From the NCBI GenBank assembly GCA_034928535.1, contig JAYFOV010000008.1:1-64000 (forward strand): a DNA stretch of 64,000 bases. Reading direction: 5' to 3'. The DNA comes from CAXXOK01 sp001604115. GTDB lineage: Bacteria; Bacillota; Clostridia; Christensenellales; Aristaeellaceae. Within the stretch, counting starts at the first letter, position 1. Each line of letters opens with the position of its first letter. Of the stretch, positions 42,541-51,253 are shown piece by piece. The translations under genes were made by a program, and so were the position numbers. The notes under the pieces were generated by a model that worked only from the letters and a program-made list of their open reading frames with translations, was not told where the DNA came from and ran no database searches.

Positions 42541-43275
42541 TCACTTCACAGCCAAGGAAGCTTCATATTGGTCGCAAATCTCTTCGGAAGGGCCAAACGC
42601 GATCTGCTCTCCCTTGTGGAGCCAGAGCACCTTGTTGCAGATACTGCGCACCTGCGAAATCGTGTGGGACACAAACAAGGTCGTCGCTCCGCTTGCGAGG
42701 ATCTCATTCATCTTGGCTTCGCTCTTGGCTCGGAAGGCGCCATCGCCCACCGAAAGCACTTCGTCCAAAATCAGGATGTCCGGTTGCACCAAGCTGCAAA
42801 TGGAAAACGCAAGTCTGGAGCGCATGCCGGAGGAAAGATGCTTGAATGGTCTGTCCTGGAAACTTTCCAGTTCTGCAAAAGCGATGATCTCCGGATACAT
42901 CCGGTTCATAAACTCCTTAGTATATCCCATCATCGCGCCGCGCAGATACGTGTTTTCCTTCACGGTCATCTCGCCATCGAAGCCAGCGCCCAGCTCCAGC
43001 AACGCGGCAATGCGCCCGTGGGTCTGGCATGTGCCCTGGGTAGGCAGCATGATACCGGAGATCACCTTCAGTAAGGTGGATTTGCCCGCGCCGTTGGTGC
43101 CGACGATGCCCATCATATCGCCCCGGTCCAGCGAAAAGGAAATGCCGCGCAATGCGTTGAAAACTTTGGTCTGGTATTGGCCGCGCACCCGGAGCATCAG
43201 GTACTCCTTCAGACCGCGGTTGCGTAAGTCACCCGTAAGGTAGCTGACGGAAATATCCTTCACATCCACCATCAT
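42541..43275 (-). CDS. ABC-2 polysaccharide/teichoic acid exporter, ATP-binding subunit (Wzt/TagH type)
   Basis: 244 residues. Walker A GTNGAGKST, the Wzt/TagH-typical LLELGAGFDGEMTVKEN, signature LSSGMRSRL, Walker B ILILDEVLSVGD and the switch histidine in LFVSH. No C-terminal carbohydrate-binding domain, so it resembles TagH/RfbE-short rather than the long Wzt of E. coli O9. The ATG at 43275 fits GAGGTG at 7 bp; a GTG at 43287 is possible. Lies 13 bp after the permease gene. Confidence 0.92.
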   Translation of the reverse strand: MMVDVKDISVSYLTGDLRNRGLKEYLMLRVRGQYQTKVFNALRGISFSLDRGDMMGIVGTNGAGKSTLLKVISGIMLPTQGTCQTHGRIAALLELGAGFDGEMTVKENTYLRGAMMGYTKEFMNRMYPEIIAFAELESFQDRPFKHLSSGMRSRLAFSICSLVQPDILILDEVLSVGDGAFRAKSEAKMNEILASGATTLFVSHTISQVRSICNKVLWLHKGEQIAFGPSEEICDQYEASLAVK

Positions 43276-43288
43276 CGTTTCCCGCACC

Positions 43289-44053
43289 TCACATATAATA
43301 CAGAAACTTGTAGTTGTATTTCTTGTACATCCAAAGGCCGATCATAAATGCCCCAACGCCGAACCCCGCGCATATCAAATGCAGACTGAGCGAAGGGATC
43401 GCGCCGCCGATGACGATCGTGCGGAAGTACAGGATAAAATCATAAACGGGATTCAGGTAAAAAAACTTCCCAAGTGATGCGGAAAATGTTTCCGTGGAGT
43501 AGAAAATCGCTGATGCGTACATCACCAACATGGTAAAAATACTGTATAGATACTCCAGATCCTTAAAGAAAATATGCAATGCGGAAAGAATCAGCGCCAT
43601 GCCGATATTGAATAGGGTCAGGAAGACCACCGGGTAGAGCAGCATAAAAAACCGAAAGGTAAACGGGATCTGGTCCACAGCCACAAAAACAAGATAGATG
43701 ACCATCGTCAGGGCAAAATTGATCAGGGAGGATACGATCCGGGAAAACACAAACAGATACTTTGGCACATTGATTTTGGAAATGATGTAGCTGTTGGCGT
43801 CCAATGCCCGCATGCCCTGTGTGGTCGCATCGCTGAAGTAGGTAAAAACCATAAGCCCTGTAAACAGGTACACGGTGTAATGCGGCTGTTTGTGCCCAAA
43901 GAAGTTTACAAAGATCACATTGAGAACCAGCAGCTGCGCCAGCGGCGAGATCAAACTCCACAATACGCCCAAAAACGTCCGCTTGTACTTATGCTTGAAA
44001 TCCCGTTTGACCAGTTCCTCAAACAAGAACTGGTATTGTTGGAACCGTTGCAC
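43289..44053 (-). CDS. ABC-2 polysaccharide/teichoic acid exporter, permease subunit (Wzm/TagG type)
   Basis: 254 residues with six membrane helices and the amphipathic N-terminal segment LVKRDFKHKYKRTFLGVLWSLISPL, the hallmark of Wzm/TagG/RfbA permeases. Together with the ATPase it moves a lipid-linked glycopolymer across the membrane. GTG start with GGAGTG before it, 71 bp after a good promoter. Confidence 0.92.
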   Translation of the reverse strand: MQRFQQYQFLFEELVKRDFKHKYKRTFLGVLWSLISPLAQLLVLNVIFVNFFGHKQPHYTVYLFTGLMVFTYFSDATTQGMRALDANSYIISKINVPKYLFVFSRIVSSLINFALTMVIYLVFVAVDQIPFTFRFFMLLYPVVFLTLFNIGMALILSALHIFFKDLEYLYSIFTMLVMYASAIFYSTETFSASLGKFFYLNPVYDFILYFRTIVIGGAIPSLSLHLICAGFGVGAFMIGLWMYKKYNYKFLYYM

Positions 44054-44123
44054 AGTCTACTACACACTCCTATGTGGAAAACGTTGTCCCAGGCCAACAC
44101 GAAACAAAGCCCAGAATATTGGT

Positions 44124-44152
44124 ATCATATCACATGGCATTGGGATTTGCAA
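44124..44152 (-). promoter_or_regulatory. Sigma-A promoter for the exporter-surface protein operon
   Basis: Minus strand TTGCAA (44152-44147), 17-bp spacer, TATGAT (44129-44124) with extended -10 TG. Confidence 0.75.
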
Positions 44153-44287
44153 CCAAATGGCGTGTTTGAGGGTGTTTCCCCTTGAGCGCCGGCTCGCCTG
44201 CCATGCTCAGGCGCGCAGCAGCCTGCCAAGTCGCGGTGCGAGCGTTTCCACTTTGAGGAATTTTGCGCTGCATATGGCAGGCTCGGC

Positions 44288-44316
44288 TTGACTTGCGTAT
44301 GAATGGCTGGTAAAAT
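44288..44316 (+). promoter_or_regulatory. Sigma-A promoter for the plus-strand glycan genes
   Basis: TTGACT (44288-44293), 17-bp spacer, TAAAAT (44311-44316) with extended -10 TGG; 37 bp before the ATG at 44353. Confidence 0.82.
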
Positions 44317-44352
44317 CGTGATGAAATTTACCTTTGAAGGGAAGTTGTCTGG

Positions 44353-45030
44353 ATGACCACCGCCCCAGGTACGGTTCTGAAAATGCAGATGGACTCTCTG
44401 CACGCCGGGGAACTCGCGCGGCTGGATTCCTTGCTGGCCATTCCCGACTTGGATGTCAGCATTGAGCTTTGGTTGCCGCAATCCATGTCGGCTGAGAATC
44501 TCACCTCGCTGATCCATTATTTGAACAACCATCGTGGGGAAAATCTCGCCCATATCCAGATCCGGCGCTTTGTGCAAGCTCCGGATTTATCTGACGATGT
44601 GGGCAGGCGTCAGGTCGCCATTCCGGAACGCTACCTTTTCCCGGCCGGCAAAACGTTGCAGGACCTGTTTCTGGACAGCAGCGAAACTTTGACCGTCCCG
44701 GCATGGTTTCGGCAGTACAGCCGCCCCTACCACAGTGCGCACGATCTTCGCATGCCGAAAATCCGTCGCGCATTCAAGCGTTTTGCTGTTTGGGCGGAGC
44801 GGTACGTGGCCGCTCATCGTACTACGCAGCTGTGGCTGTATGGCATAGGTTTGCTGCTGTGCGGGGCGCTGGTCAAGTGGTTCCCTGACCATGGTGCCTT
44901 GCCGCTCCCAATTTGGCCGGTCGTAATCCTTGGGTTCGCTCTGCTGGCTGTGGCCTCGTGCCGCTTGCTCCTAGCGCTGTTGGTGCGTATCCACAAAGCG
45001 TACCGGCATTTGAAGGGAGCCAATGTATGA
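44353..45030 (+). CDS. Unknown membrane protein of the glycan locus
   Basis: 225 residues, not recognised. A soluble alpha/beta N-terminal part (about 1-145) with several Leu-rich segments is followed by two transmembrane helices (LWLYGIGLLLCGALVKWF; PIWPVVILGFALLAVASCRLLLALLV) and a basic tail RIHKAYRHLKG. GAAGGGAAG precedes the ATG. The stop overlaps the start of the CDP-glycerol-transferase-like gene (ATGTATGA), so the products are probably made together and may form a complex at the membrane. Confidence 0.7.
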   Translation: MTTAPGTVLKMQMDSLHAGELARLDSLLAIPDLDVSIELWLPQSMSAENLTSLIHYLNNHRGENLAHIQIRRFVQAPDLSDDVGRRQVAIPERYLFPAGKTLQDLFLDSSETLTVPAWFRQYSRPYHSAHDLRMPKIRRAFKRFAVWAERYVAAHRTTQLWLYGIGLLLCGALVKWFPDHGALPLPIWPVVILGFALLAVASCRLLLALLVRIHKAYRHLKGANV

Positions 45031-46499
45031 ACCATCATCATACACAGTACCTGCTGGAGATCGCGCAGGCGATCGAAGCTTCCCAGACGATCAAGGAATT
45101 GGATTTTCACCGCAACAATCTGAAGGGCACCGTGCAAGACATGGCGCAAAAAATGGACACCGATTGGGCTAAGTTCGACAGCCATGTCGATCTGTTTACC
45201 GCCATAAGCAACCTGCTGAACCTTCTCCAAAGCGACCGTACCCTGCAAGTTCGCGAGGGTGTGAGCCGATTTGCCAAGATGCTCAGGCGGCGGCAGCCCA
45301 AAATGCATATTGTGTTCCTCACGCAGGAATTCTCCCTGTGGCCGAGCTTTCAGTCGGTCTGGGAAGCCTTTCAGGATCGGGATGACGTAACGTGCCAGTT
45401 GGTCGTGTCCTATGATTATGAAACGACACGCATCCCCTGGACAGACTATAACGAGATGGTGACCGCCTATCGCAATAACGGCTACCCCGCGATTCCCTGG
45501 AAGGAATATGACCTCATGAAGGACTGCCCGGATATGGTCTTTTACATGAAGCCATATGAACGCCGCCGCAGCAATCCGTTGCCGCTGATGATTGAAACCG
45601 TCAAGGAATACGTGCCTTACACCGTATTCATATCGTATTGTTTTGATGTGCAGGGCGGCAAGAATCTGTACAAGTTTTTCTACGGGATGCCCGCCTTCTA
45701 CCATATGTGGCGCATCATCGGCTACAGTAAGTTTTACCGGGACATGATGGCCAAGTATGGCTACCGCAACGCAGAAAACGTTGCCATGCTCGGCCACCCC
45801 AAATACGATACCAGCTACCGCGTTGCCCACGACGACCGTTACCTGAACCCATCATGGCAGGCAAAAATTGCAGGACGTCCGGTCGTGCTCTGGAACAGTC
45901 ATTTTTCGATCCAACCCAACGAAGGCGTTGGCACGTTCTACCGCTGGCGTTTTGTGCTGCGTGACTATCTGCTGGCACATCCTGATTTGGTGTTGCTATG
46001 GCGTCCGCACCCCATTTTCTGGGAGCTGATCGATCAGCGCAAGGTAGCGTCCAAGGAGCAGCTTGTAGCCTGGATCGACGCATTTGCCGCGCTGCCCAAT
46101 GTCATTTTGGATAAGTCCGGCGATTATCGGCACGCCTTCCGCACCTCGGATGCCATGATCAGTGATGCGACCACGTTTCTGGCCGAGTACCGCCCCTCCG
46201 GCAAACCGATCCTTTTTACGCCCAAACCGGACGGGGAATTTGTGATCAATCCCGCCTATGTGAACGGCCTGCGGAGCGCCTTGATCCCGCAGGATATGGT
46301 AGCGTTTCTGGAAAGTGTTCGTTTGGGGACCCTTGAGGCGGAGTCCGAGGGCGGCAGCTTTTTTGAGGAGCAGGTGGGCGAGTGCGACGGCCATGTGGGC
46401 GAGCGGATCGCGGCATATGTCATTGCGGAAATGCATGCGGATGTCACGCAGCGTGCCGCCTCCCTGATGAGCAGGAAGGAGGGGGAATCCAATGCCTGA
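45027..46499 (+). CDS. CDP-glycerol glycerophosphotransferase-like protein (TagB/TagF superfamily)
   Basis: 490 residues. An alpha-helical N-terminal segment (1-85) precedes a GT-B-like core with MHIVFLTQEFSLWPSF, MLGHPKYDTS, VVLWNSHFSI, LLWRPHP and SDAMISDATTFLAEYRPSGKPILF. The spacing and the HP/SD-T pattern match the nucleotide-binding half of teichoic-acid glycerophosphotransferases, although SDATT replaces the usual SDYSS. It may transfer glycerol-phosphate, or a different polyol/sugar phosphate, to the exported polymer. The ATG at 45027 overlaps the preceding stop; the frame upstream is not coding. Confidence 0.68.
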   Translation: MNHHHTQYLLEIAQAIEASQTIKELDFHRNNLKGTVQDMAQKMDTDWAKFDSHVDLFTAISNLLNLLQSDRTLQVREGVSRFAKMLRRRQPKMHIVFLTQEFSLWPSFQSVWEAFQDRDDVTCQLVVSYDYETTRIPWTDYNEMVTAYRNNGYPAIPWKEYDLMKDCPDMVFYMKPYERRRSNPLPLMIETVKEYVPYTVFISYCFDVQGGKNLYKFFYGMPAFYHMWRIIGYSKFYRDMMAKYGYRNAENVAMLGHPKYDTSYRVAHDDRYLNPSWQAKIAGRPVVLWNSHFSIQPNEGVGTFYRWRFVLRDYLLAHPDLVLLWRPHPIFWELIDQRKVASKEQLVAWIDAFAALPNVILDKSGDYRHAFRTSDAMISDATTFLAEYRPSGKPILFTPKPDGEFVINPAYVNGLRSALIPQDMVAFLESVRLGTLEAESEGGSFFEEQVGECDGHVGERIAAYVIAEMHADVTQRAASLMSRKEGESNA

Positions 46500-47688
46500 T
46501 CAACGGCCTTTGGTCAGTGTTATCCTGCTTTGCTACCGCAACGCAGGGCGCATCAAGCCATCCATCAATTCCGTATTGCAGCAGGACTATCCTGCGCTAG
46601 AAATCGTGATTGCGGACGATGGCAGCCCTGATTTTAACGAAGATGATTTAAGGCAGTACCTTGAAAAAGAGCGCACACCAAACCTGCGCAATTATATCAT
46701 CCTCCATTCGCAAACAAATCAGGGCACCGTCGGCAATTTGCGCGCCGCACTGGCGGCCTATACCGGGGATTTTTACCTCAACATGGGCGCGGATGACCGC
46801 CTTACCGATAATAGCGTCATCTCCGATTACATCGACACTTTCGAGATCTATGGGCCGCAGACGCTTCTGGTGTCCGGGCAAATGGCCATGGCCAACGAGG
46901 AGTGTACGCGCGTGCTCAGCCATGCGCTCTCCAATGAGGATATCGCCGTGCTTGCAGCGCGCGATCCCAAACGATTGTTTTCGCGGCTGAGCCACCGCTG
47001 CCTGCCCGCCACGGTCGCCACCTGCTTCCGGCGCGAATTTGAGGCCGCTGTGCAGGGGCGTGATCCCGCGTATCGTTACAGCGAGGATCACCACACCTTT
47101 CAGCGCATGGCGCGCAAGGGGATCACGCCCGTCTACATCAACCGCGTCACAGCCTACCACCCGGCGGGCGGCGTGGCCAACGGCGGCAACATCTATAATC
47201 CACAGATTCAAGAACGTTTCCGTGAAGATAAGCTCCGCATGTGGAAGCAGGAAATCTATCCTTTTTGGCACAACATCCTCCCGGAAGATCGCAAGCTGCA
47301 CCGCAAGCGCCTGAAGCTGGATCAGGATAATTACATCCTGAGCAGCCGTTTTCGCTCCAGAAAGGGAAAGTTCCAAAAGATACCAGCCATGCTTGCGCAT
47401 CCCCTGCTGGGCATCCTGCACCTCAATGATGTCACGTTGGGCACGCGCAACCGCAGCATTGCCGGCTTCATGAAGATCTTTGCTGATCTTGTGCCCTCTT
47501 TCCTATTGTCGGTGATCCTGCTGTATGCTGTGCACTTTGCCTCCGTGCTGCCCCACGCGTTGCAATCCATCGCGGAAGTGCTTCTGCTGTGCATTGCGGT
47601 GCTCTACGGCGTACCGCTGCTCGGCCTGCTGATGGTGTTCGGATGGTATAACCTGGCACGTTGGCGTTTCCGGAAAATTCACAATTAG
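46492..47688 (+). CDS. GT2-family glycosyltransferase with C-terminal membrane helices
   Basis: 398 residues. GT-A domain: VSVILLCYRNAGRIKPSINSVLQQDYPALEIVIADDGSPD, NQGTVGNLRAALAAYTGDF, MGADDRLTD (metal site). C-terminal region has two or three hydrophobic helices (FLLSVILLYAVHFASVLP; VLLLCIAVLYGVPLLGLLMVF), anchoring it at the membrane. Overlaps the preceding gene by 8 bp and ends the three-gene set at a terminator. Similar in its first 130 residues to the GT2 at 35596. Confidence 0.86.
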   Translation: MPDQRPLVSVILLCYRNAGRIKPSINSVLQQDYPALEIVIADDGSPDFNEDDLRQYLEKERTPNLRNYIILHSQTNQGTVGNLRAALAAYTGDFYLNMGADDRLTDNSVISDYIDTFEIYGPQTLLVSGQMAMANEECTRVLSHALSNEDIAVLAARDPKRLFSRLSHRCLPATVATCFRREFEAAVQGRDPAYRYSEDHHTFQRMARKGITPVYINRVTAYHPAGGVANGGNIYNPQIQERFREDKLRMWKQEIYPFWHNILPEDRKLHRKRLKLDQDNYILSSRFRSRKGKFQKIPAMLAHPLLGILHLNDVTLGTRNRSIAGFMKIFADLVPSFLLSVILLYAVHFASVLPHALQSIAEVLLLCIAVLYGVPLLGLLMVFGWYNLARWRFRKIHN

Positions 47689-47746
47689 CATGACGCTCAA
47701 ACCGCAATGATACGCTTCCCACAAAGGTAACCATACTGGTGCCCAA

Positions 47747-47800
47747 AGCGCGAACGACCTGCCATAAGCCTGGCGGGTTGTTCGCGCTTCCACTTTTTCC
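47747..47800 (+). terminator. Terminator of the 44353-47688 operon
   Basis: AGCGCGAACGACC (starting near 47748) pairs with GGTTGTTCGCGCT (ending near 47789) with a wobble; CCACTTTTT follows. Confidence 0.8.
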
Positions 47801-47907
47801 TCCTGGTTTGGCAAAATTGGCCGCCAGCCATCCCTGTGGCTTCCCATCGGCGGGTCAGGGCACATCCGGCGTGGGTCAGGCAAACACGCCAAAGGCATGC
47901 GCCATAC

Positions 47908-47936
47908 TTTTCATTATCTCATTTCTGTGCTAGAAT
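47908..47936 (+). promoter_or_regulatory. Sigma-A promoter for the capD-tadA-hprK gene run
   Basis: TTTTCA (47908-47913), 17-bp spacer, TAGAAT (47931-47936) with extended -10 TGC; 51 bp before the ATG at 47988. Confidence 0.7.
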
Positions 47937-47987
47937 AGTGTAGCATGCGCATTTGCGCATAAACCCTTATGGCCGGAGGCTTTCCTG

Positions 47988-49925
47988 ATGACGGTACGCA
48001 AAGCGAAGCTAAACTCTGCCCTTCGTACGGTGCTTTGGCTTCTTTTGGATGTGGCGCTGTGCAATGCAGCCATGATCCTGGCACAGCAGTTCCGCTTTGA
48101 GGTGCAGATACCCGAAGCGTTTTTTCAGCGATACCTCAATTTGGCTCCCGTGATGACCCTGCTCTGCCTGCTGAGTTTTTGGGCATTCGGGCTGTATCGC
48201 AGCATGTGGCAATATGCATCCATCTCCAGTGTGGTACAGATCGTGGCGGCTACGTTGGTCGGCGCTGTGGCTACATACCTGTTTTCGCTGGGCAGCTATG
48301 CCTTTACCCAGCCCCGGAATCTGTTTCTGCTTCACCGGATGGTCTATTTGCTGTTTTGGGTTCTGCTGACCGCAACCATCGGCGGTTCGCGCCTGCTGTA
48401 CCGCATCATCCGCACACGGGGTCTGTACCCCTTCAGGCGCGGCGCAGGCGAGAGCTACCGCCGCACCTTGGTTGTTGGAGCAGGCTGGGCAGGCGCCAAC
48501 CTGATTAACGAAATGAAAAACGGGCGCTACCACAACAGCTTGCCAGTCGCCATTGTGGATGACGACCCCCTTCGCGCGGGCGCAACGCTCAGCGGCGTGC
48601 GCGTGCTGCACGATACTGCCCGCATCCCGCAGTATGTAAAGGACTATAGCGTGGATGATATCATCATCGCCATTGCCACCCCCAACGGCGAGCTGCGGCC
48701 GCTCATAGAAACCTGCCTTTCAACCGGATGCCGCGTGCGTCGCGTGAGTGCCTTGCAGGACGTGAGCAACGAAGGCACGCAAAGCGCGGTGCGGGATGTG
48801 AACATTGGCGATCTTTTGGGCAGGCCCGAGGAGCAGCTCAACATGACGCAGGCCGCCGACTATTTCCGCGGCAAGACAGTGCTCATCACAGGCGGGGGCG
48901 GCTCCATCGGCAGTGAGCTGTGCCGACAGCTGATGGCGTTTCAGCCACAGAAGCTCGTGCTCTTTGACATCAGCGAAAATTACATGTATGACCTGTTTTT
49001 TGAGCTACAGGAGCACTTCCCCAATGGGCTGCGGGATAAGCTGATTCTCTGCGTTGGCTCCATTCAGGATGGTGACCGTCTGTCCGAAGTGATGGCGCAG
49101 CACCGGCCTGATGTGGTGCTCCACGCCGCCGCTCACAAACATGTGCCCCTCATGGAGGATTGCCCTACGCAGGCAGTCAAGAACAACGTGTTTGGCACCT
49201 ACACCGCTGCCACAGTGGCCATTGCGCATGGCGTCAAGCGCTTTGTCATGATTTCTACCGATAAGGCGGTCAACCCCACCAATGTGATGGGCGCGACCAA
49301 GCGCCTGTCGGAGATGATTATCCAGGCGCTCAATGCGCAGGGCAAAACCGAGTTCACGGCCGTACGTTTTGGTAATGTGCTGGGCTCACACGGCAGTGTA
49401 GTCCCGCTGTTTGAGCGGCAGATTCGCTCCGGCGGCCCTGTCACGCTGACCCATCCGGACATCATCCGCTATTTCATGACCATCCCGGAAGCGGCCAGCT
49501 TGGTGCTCAAGGCGGCAAGCATTGCGCAGGGCGGCGAGTTGTTCGTGCTGGATATGGGCAGGCCAGTGCGCATTCAGGAGCTGGCACAAAGGATGATCCA
49601 GCTCTACGGTGCGCAAGGCGGCACAACGGATGTGCCCATCGTCTACACTGGCCTGCGCCCAGGCGAGAAGCTCTATGAAGAGCTGCTGATGGATGATGAA
49701 AACATTGTTCGCACAGGGCTGGATAAAATATTCATCACCAAGCCGGATGTGATCACGTGGGAAGCCGTCGAGTCCATGCTGCAGACCCTGCAAACCTGCG
49801 TGGCTGAAAACGGCGATATGCGTGCCTGTCTGCATTCGCTACTGCCCAGCTTCCAACCGCCGGAAGTGGTCAACAGCCGCGTCGCCCCGCAAACAGTCGA
49901 TAGCGCTGAGGCAAGCGAGCTATGA
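47988..49925 (+). CDS. Membrane nucleotide-sugar 4,6-dehydratase/epimerase (CapD/PglF/FlaA1-like)
   Basis: 645 residues. Four N-terminal helices (to about residue 145) anchor a CoA-binding-like Rossmann domain (VVGAGWAGANLINEM, near 160) and a short-chain dehydrogenase domain with VLITGGGGSIGSELCRQ (near 300), AAAHKHVPLMEDCP and STDKAVNPTNVMGATKR. The Met before the catalytic Lys replaces Tyr, as in PglF/WbpM-type UDP-GlcNAc 4,6-dehydratases. It would supply a UDP-4-keto-6-deoxy-HexNAc for the adjacent glycan locus. GGAGG precedes the ATG; the stop overlaps tadA. Confidence 0.88.
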   Translation: MTVRKAKLNSALRTVLWLLLDVALCNAAMILAQQFRFEVQIPEAFFQRYLNLAPVMTLLCLLSFWAFGLYRSMWQYASISSVVQIVAATLVGAVATYLFSLGSYAFTQPRNLFLLHRMVYLLFWVLLTATIGGSRLLYRIIRTRGLYPFRRGAGESYRRTLVVGAGWAGANLINEMKNGRYHNSLPVAIVDDDPLRAGATLSGVRVLHDTARIPQYVKDYSVDDIIIAIATPNGELRPLIETCLSTGCRVRRVSALQDVSNEGTQSAVRDVNIGDLLGRPEEQLNMTQAADYFRGKTVLITGGGGSIGSELCRQLMAFQPQKLVLFDISENYMYDLFFELQEHFPNGLRDKLILCVGSIQDGDRLSEVMAQHRPDVVLHAAAHKHVPLMEDCPTQAVKNNVFGTYTAATVAIAHGVKRFVMISTDKAVNPTNVMGATKRLSEMIIQALNAQGKTEFTAVRFGNVLGSHGSVVPLFERQIRSGGPVTLTHPDIIRYFMTIPEAASLVLKAASIAQGGELFVLDMGRPVRIQELAQRMIQLYGAQGGTTDVPIVYTGLRPGEKLYEELLMDDENIVRTGLDKIFITKPDVITWEAVESMLQTLQTCVAENGDMRACLHSLLPSFQPPEVVNSRVAPQTVDSAEASEL

Positions 49926-50389
49926 CGGATCATGCGCACTACATGCGTCTTGCGCTGGCGCAGGCCGAGCAGGCCGCCTCCGAGGGAGAGATTCCGGTTG
50001 GCGCGGTACTGGTGCGGGAAGGCGCAGTCGTGGCGGCTACGCGCAATGCCCGCGAGCGTTTGGGCGATCCCACCGCGCACGCCGAGCTGCTGGCACTTCG
50101 GCAGGGCGCTGCGGCGCTAGGCAAGCGAAGGCTCAGCGATTGCACCCTCTACGTGACTTTGGAGCCCTGCCCCATGTGTGCCGGCGCCATGATCATGGCT
50201 TGCCTGGGGCAGTGCATCTTTGCCGCCACAGATCCCCGGCAGGGCTGCTGCGAGAGCCGCTATGCCCTGACGCAAGACCCCACATTTTACTGGCGGGTGC
50301 CATGCGCGGGCGGTTTGCTCGCCGATGAAGCGCAGGCGCTGCTCACAGCGTTCTTTGCTGCACGGCGCGAACCTAAGCAAGCCCGTTAG
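49922..50389 (+). CDS. tadA: tRNA-specific adenosine deaminase
   Basis: Deaminates A34 to inosine in tRNA-Arg(ACG). Zinc cytidine-deaminase fold with the catalytic HAELLALR and PCPMCAGAM motifs; also IPVGAVLV and ARNARE-like NARERLGDPTAHAE, and the C-terminal GGLLADEAQALL helix. 155 residues. Starts inside the end of the preceding gene (ATGA overlap). Confidence 0.95.
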   Translation: MTDHAHYMRLALAQAEQAASEGEIPVGAVLVREGAVVAATRNARERLGDPTAHAELLALRQGAAALGKRRLSDCTLYVTLEPCPMCAGAMIMACLGQCIFAATDPRQGCCESRYALTQDPTFYWRVPCAGGLLADEAQALLTAFFAARREPKQAR

Positions 50390-50426
50390 CAAAAACCCTG
50401 CGCCACGCAAATCGACAAAGGAGAAA

Positions 50427-51224
50427 ATGGCTTTGCAAATCGATACCATCGTAACCGACCTGGACGATACTTTACTCAATGAGGAATCCCAACTGAGCCC
50501 TTACACGCTCGCGGTGCTTGCCCGTGCCAAAGCGCTGGGCATCCGCCACATCCCGGCCAGCGGCCGTGCCATGCACAGCATGCTCCAATACACCACCGTT
50601 CTTGATAACGGCGTGCCCTACATCGCCTGCAACGGTTCCCAACTGGTCAGCGCAGATCATACCGTGATGGAAAGCTTCGACCTTTCTGCCGAGCTGGCAA
50701 GGGAGATCATCCGTTATTTGAAGGCGTACGGCTTTTATGCCCAAAGCTACCGCGATGATGCCTTCTATTTTGATGTGGACTGCGAAGCCAGCATCGCCTA
50801 CCAGCGTTCCTCCACCATGCGCGCCGTAGCGGTCGGCAACCTGGAGGCTTTTACCACCTTCCCGGTGCCTAAATTGCTTTTTGTGCATGAACCCAGCGAA
50901 GTCGAGCGCATTTATCCGCTGGTGCAGCAGCAGTTTCCCGGTGTGGCCTTCACCATCAGCAAGCCATATTTTCTGGAAGCGCAGCCTGCGGGCGTCAGCA
51001 AGGGCGCAGCGTTGGAGCGTCTCTCCGCCAGAATGGGCATTACCCCCGAACGTACCCTTGTCTTTGGCGATAGCCTGAACGACCTTTCCATGCTGGCCTA
51101 CACACTCAACAGCGTTGCCATGGGCAACGCGCGGGATGAGGTCAAGGCCGCCGCGCGCTACGTTTGCGGCACCAACGCGGAAGATGGCGTAGCTCGTTTT
51201 ATCGAGGAGCATGTGCTAACCTGA
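50427..51224 (+). CDS. HAD-superfamily Cof-type sugar/nucleotide phosphatase
   Basis: 265 residues. DTIVTDLDDTLLNEE carries the catalytic DxD pair, SGR (PASGRAMHSM) is motif II, the type IIB cap follows, and KGAALERLSARMGI with FGDSLNDLSML supplies motifs III and IV. Phosphatase of the Cof/YidA group acting on sugar phosphates or cofactors; substrate not evident. AAAGGAG lies very close to the ATG at 50427; a TTG 6 bp later has better spacing and may be the true start. Confidence 0.88.
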   Translation: MALQIDTIVTDLDDTLLNEESQLSPYTLAVLARAKALGIRHIPASGRAMHSMLQYTTVLDNGVPYIACNGSQLVSADHTVMESFDLSAELAREIIRYLKAYGFYAQSYRDDAFYFDVDCEASIAYQRSSTMRAVAVGNLEAFTTFPVPKLLFVHEPSEVERIYPLVQQQFPGVAFTISKPYFLEAQPAGVSKGAALERLSARMGITPERTLVFGDSLNDLSMLAYTLNSVAMGNARDEVKAAARYVCGTNAEDGVARFIEEHVLT

Positions 51225-51253
51225 CCGGCTTTCGCCGAGGGAGAGTGACTGGA

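Larger units (their letters stand above)
44054..44352. other. 299-bp divergent promoter region
   Basis: Holds no gene but the two divergent promoters listed separately, serving the exporter operon (minus) and the glycan-synthesis genes (plus). No inverted repeat stands out as an operator. Confidence 0.6.
47689..47987. other. 299-bp gap with terminator and promoter
   Basis: Contains the terminator at 47747-47800 and the promoter at 47908-47936. No gene is visible. Confidence 0.6.
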
